This document shows, one piece after another, positions 61,911 through 64,000 of a DNA stretch of 64,000 bases; within the stretch, counting starts at the first letter, position 1, and the number at the start of each line of letters is the position of its first letter. Location: positions 4,588,001 to 4,652,000 of the forward strand of contig OY761542.1 of NCBI GenBank assembly GCA_963664635.1, given 5' to 3'. Below the pieces are notes generated by a model. That model ran no database searches, was not told where the DNA came from, and saw nothing but the letters and a program-made list of their open reading frames with translations. The translations under genes and the position numbers were made by a program. The stretch is from VXNE01 sp963664635 (GTDB taxonomy: Bacteria; Pseudomonadota; Gammaproteobacteria; Pseudomonadales; Azotimanducaceae).

Positions 61911-63557
61911 ATGCTGAAGCAGCTCACCGTAAGGAACTTCGCCCTGGTCGCGTCGCTCGACCTCGCCTTCGCGCCGGGATTGACCGTGATCACGGGGGAG
62001 TCCGGGGCCGGGAAGTCGATCCTCCTCAACGCCCTCGAACTGGTCCTCGGCGCGCGCGCCTCGAGCAGCGCCATCCGTCCCGGGGCAACGGCCTGCGAGG
62101 TCACGGCCGAATTCGACCTGGCGGACCATCCGGCCGCCCGGGAGTACCTCGACGAGCAGGCCCTCGAGGACGCGGCGGAAGGCGGTCGCTGCCTCGTGCG
62201 CAGGGTCGCCGCGACGGGACGCTCGCGCGCGTTCATCAACGGTACGCCGGTCAACCTCGCGGCGCTGCAGTCCCTCTGCAACCCGCTGGTGGAAGTGCAC
62301 GGACAGCACGCGCATCGTTCGCTGCTCGACCGCACGGTGCAACTGGCGCTCCTCGACGACTACGCCGCGGCGGCGGATCTTGCGGACTCCGTCCGCGCGG
62401 CCTTTCGCGCGTGGCGCGCGCGGCGCGCGGAACTCGACGCCGCGCACGAGCGCGCCCGCGCTGCCGAACAGCGCCTCGAACTCCTGCGCTACCAGGTACA
62501 GGAACTCCACGACCTCGCGTTGGCCGAAGGCGAGTTCGAGGACCTTGAGCAGCGGCACAGGCGCCTCGCCGCCGCGGGAGCCATCCGCGCCACCGTCGGC
62601 ACCCACGCCAGCGAGCTCGAGGACAGCCTCATCGCGCGGCTGTCGCGGATGTCCTCCGACCTCGACGCCATCGACGACGCGCACCCGGCGCTGTCCGCCG
62701 GCCGCGAGCGAATGCGGGCGGCGCAGGTCGAAGCCGAGGAAGCCCTGGCCGAGTTGCGCGACTACTACAGCGCCGTCCCGGAAGACGCGGGCGCTTTGGC
62801 GGACGTGGAGCGTCGGCTCGACGCGATCCACGACATCGCACGCAAGCATCGCGTCCCCGCCGCCGGGCTGGCCGCACACGCCGCCACGGTCGAGGCCGAG
62901 CTTGCGGGCCTCGCCGCGGACGAAGCGCGGCTCGACACCGTCGCCGAGGCCGCCGAGACGGCGGGCGCGGCCTATCGCGACCTGGCCGGCCGGCTCTCGG
63001 CATTGCGGACGGCGGCGGCGGGGAAGTTCGCCGCCGACGTCGGGGCCGTCATGGCGGAACTGCGTCTCGAAGGCGGCGTTCTGGAGCCGGTCTTCGCCCC
63101 GGTCGAGAACGAACGCGGGCTCGAGAGCGTGGAATACCGGGTCACGACCAATCCCGCCTATCCGCCGGCGCCGCTCGCCGCCATCGCCTCCGGGGGCGAA
63201 CTGGCCCGCATCGCGCTCGCCATCGAAGTCGTCGCTGCCCAGCGCTCGGCATTGCCGTGCCTGGTGCTCGACGAGGCTGATGTCGGTATCGGCGGCACGA
63301 CGGCGGACATCCTCGGCCGGATGTTGCGCCGCCTGGCCCGGAACACCCAGGTCATCTGCGTCACCCATGCGCCCCAGGTGGCCGCCCTCGGCGACACGCA
63401 CCTGCTGGTCCGCAAGACGCGGGAGCAGGACACGGTCATCGTTCCGCTCGGAGACGACGAGCGCGTCGAGGAACTGTCGCGCATGCTCGCGGGCCGGCGC
63501 ATCACGGGCGAAACCCGGGCTTACGCGCGCACCCTCCTCGACGGCGTGGAGGCCTAG
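61911..63557 (+). CDS. recN: DNA repair protein RecN
   Basis: 548 residues from ATG 61911 (MLKQLTVRNFALV); a GTG four codons upstream is possible. It is an SMC-like ATPase in double-strand break repair. Walker A GESGAGKS, the conserved VEVHGQHAHRSLLD, a long coiled-coil middle (about 150-350), the signature ASGGELARIALAIEVV and Walker B CLVLDEADVGIGG are present. The stop lies in a palindrome (CCTAGCCCG ... CGGGCTAGG, 63553-63588) related to the repeat ends at 6117 and 8582. Confidence 0.96.
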   Translation: MLKQLTVRNFALVASLDLAFAPGLTVITGESGAGKSILLNALELVLGARASSSAIRPGATACEVTAEFDLADHPAAREYLDEQALEDAAEGGRCLVRRVAATGRSRAFINGTPVNLAALQSLCNPLVEVHGQHAHRSLLDRTVQLALLDDYAAAADLADSVRAAFRAWRARRAELDAAHERARAAEQRLELLRYQVQELHDLALAEGEFEDLEQRHRRLAAAGAIRATVGTHASELEDSLIARLSRMSSDLDAIDDAHPALSAGRERMRAAQVEAEEALAELRDYYSAVPEDAGALADVERRLDAIHDIARKHRVPAAGLAAHAATVEAELAGLAADEARLDTVAEAAETAGAAYRDLAGRLSALRTAAAGKFAADVGAVMAELRLEGGVLEPVFAPVENERGLESVEYRVTTNPAYPPAPLAAIASGGELARIALAIEVVAAQRSALPCLVLDEADVGIGGTTADILGRMLRRLARNTQVICVTHAPQVAALGDTHLLVRKTREQDTVIVPLGDDERVEELSRMLAGRRITGETRAYARTLLDGVEA

Positions 63558-63588
63558 CCCGGATGGCTGGTGCAACATGCGGGCTAGG
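63553..63588. terminator. Palindrome at the recN end
   Basis: CCTAGCCCG and CGGGCTAGG form 9-bp arms around an 18-base loop just over the recN stop and before bamE. The arm sequence is the same as the tip of the 18-bp inverted repeat at 6117-6134. There is no T-run. Confidence 0.5.
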
Positions 63589-63594
63589 GCTAAC

Positions 63595-63996
63595 ATGCCC
63601 GGCCATTCGCTTCGGGATCGATTCCACGTGCCAGACCGGGCCATTTCGGTATGCGCCGCGGCGGTGGGCCTGGCCGCCCTGCTGACCGCCTCCTGCGCCC
63701 TGCCCAGAATCCACCGGGTCACCGTCCAGCAGGGCAACGTCATCACCCAGGAGATGGTCGACCAGCTGAAGCCGGGGATGACCCGTGAGCAGGTGGCTTT
63801 CGTCATGGGCCAGCCCGTGGTGCGCAACGCCTTCGACGACACGCGCTGGGACTACGTCTACACCATAGACGTGCCGGGCTCGTACGAGTCACGGCTGCTG
63901 GTGTCGATGTACTTCGCCGGCGACGCGCTGTCGCGCATCGCCGGCGATCTGGCCCCAGCATCGAGCGCGGCAGACGCCGGCGGCGAAGAGCCGTAG
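63595..63996 (+). CDS. bamE: Outer membrane protein assembly factor BamE (SmpA/OmlA lipoprotein)
   Basis: 133 residues. An N-terminal hydrophobic signal (VCAAAVGLAALLTASC) ends in a lipobox-like TASC, so the mature protein starts at a lipidated cysteine. The BamE fold is seen in TQEMVDQLKPGMTREQVAFVMGQP and TRWDYVY. It is a small part of the BAM complex that inserts beta-barrel proteins in the outer membrane. The order recN-(fur)-bamE is known from relatives; fur is not between them here. The gene is complete, and the window ends four bases later. Confidence 0.92.
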   Translation: MPGHSLRDRFHVPDRAISVCAAAVGLAALLTASCALPRIHRVTVQQGNVITQEMVDQLKPGMTREQVAFVMGQPVVRNAFDDTRWDYVYTIDVPGSYESRLLVSMYFAGDALSRIAGDLAPASSAADAGGEEP

Positions 63997-64000
63997 CCGC

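Overview
The window is a GC-rich chromosomal segment of a gammaproteobacterium. The assignment rests on gene order. One half carries dksA-gluQ-(NtrC-type regulator)-pcnB-(nucleoside kinase)-panB-panC-pgi-acs. The other half carries pnp-rpsO-truB-rbfA-infB-nusA-rimP-tRNA(fMet)-tRNA(Leu)-secG-tpiA-glmM-folP-ftsH-rlmE-yhbY / greA-carB-carA-dapB-dnaJ-dnaK-grpE-hrcA / recN-bamE. Both blocks match, almost gene for gene, the arrangement known from Pseudomonas and relatives. The genus cannot be named. The presence of hrcA, the absence of folK and panD, and a load of insertion sequences all point away from Pseudomonas itself.

Layout. 1-963: 3' end of argG. 960-4752: a cluster of short palindromes (REPs), then an IS110-family element (copy A) split by an ISKra4-family element. 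4753-6000: a long, divergent PRPP synthase. 6117-8582: a three-level nest in which 18-bp inverted repeats enclose a degenerate group II intron that carries an ISAzo13-family element. 8665-18102: yceH, nth, an enolase-superfamily enzyme, a DUF3604 protein, a zinc-finger protein, a 2-hydroxyacyl-CoA lyase-like enzyme, an Rpn nuclease, and a band-7/NfeD pair. 18329-28785: the dksA-to-acs block. 28917-39514: the leftward pnp-to-tpiA translation, ribosome and RNA-decay operon. 39602-41450: a third IS with a broken transposase. 41490-46741: glmM, folP, ftsH, rlmE and divergent yhbY. 46742-48421: IS110 copy B. 48466-53310: greA, carB, carA. 53472-55766: a small accessory patch. 55788-61776: dapB and the dnaJ-dnaK-grpE-hrcA chaperone operon. 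61911-63996: recN and bamE.

Main finding. The two IS110 copies (1679 and 1680 bp without the nested element) carry a readable bridge RNA in their left non-coding end. It consists of two perfect stems, each closing a loop. The first loop holds guides matching the insertion site (GGTCGCCCCT and CTGTAG). The second holds guides matching the element's own ends (GTGAACAGTC and GGTACAG). Joining the ends as a circle would create a 17-bp-spaced promoter reading into this RNA. Both insertions lie inside the GTAG tetranucleotide of a REP palindrome, and that same GTAG supplies the TAG stop codon of the neighbouring gene (prs, yhbY). Similar GTAG palindromes overlap the stop codons of argG, pnp, dnaK, the nucleoside kinase gene and others. 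The host therefore offers the IS110 element many sites just downstream of genes, where insertion preserves the stop codon.

Other points: a receiver/AAA+ regulator at the CbrB position that has lost its phospho-acceptor, GAFTGA loop and Walker B aspartate; a sigma-32-type promoter before grpE although hrcA is present and no CIRCE operator is visible; an initiator tRNA with a U1.U72 mismatch; and tandem minisatellites at several gene boundaries, one of which extends NusA with five Asp-Asp-Gly-Ser repeats.
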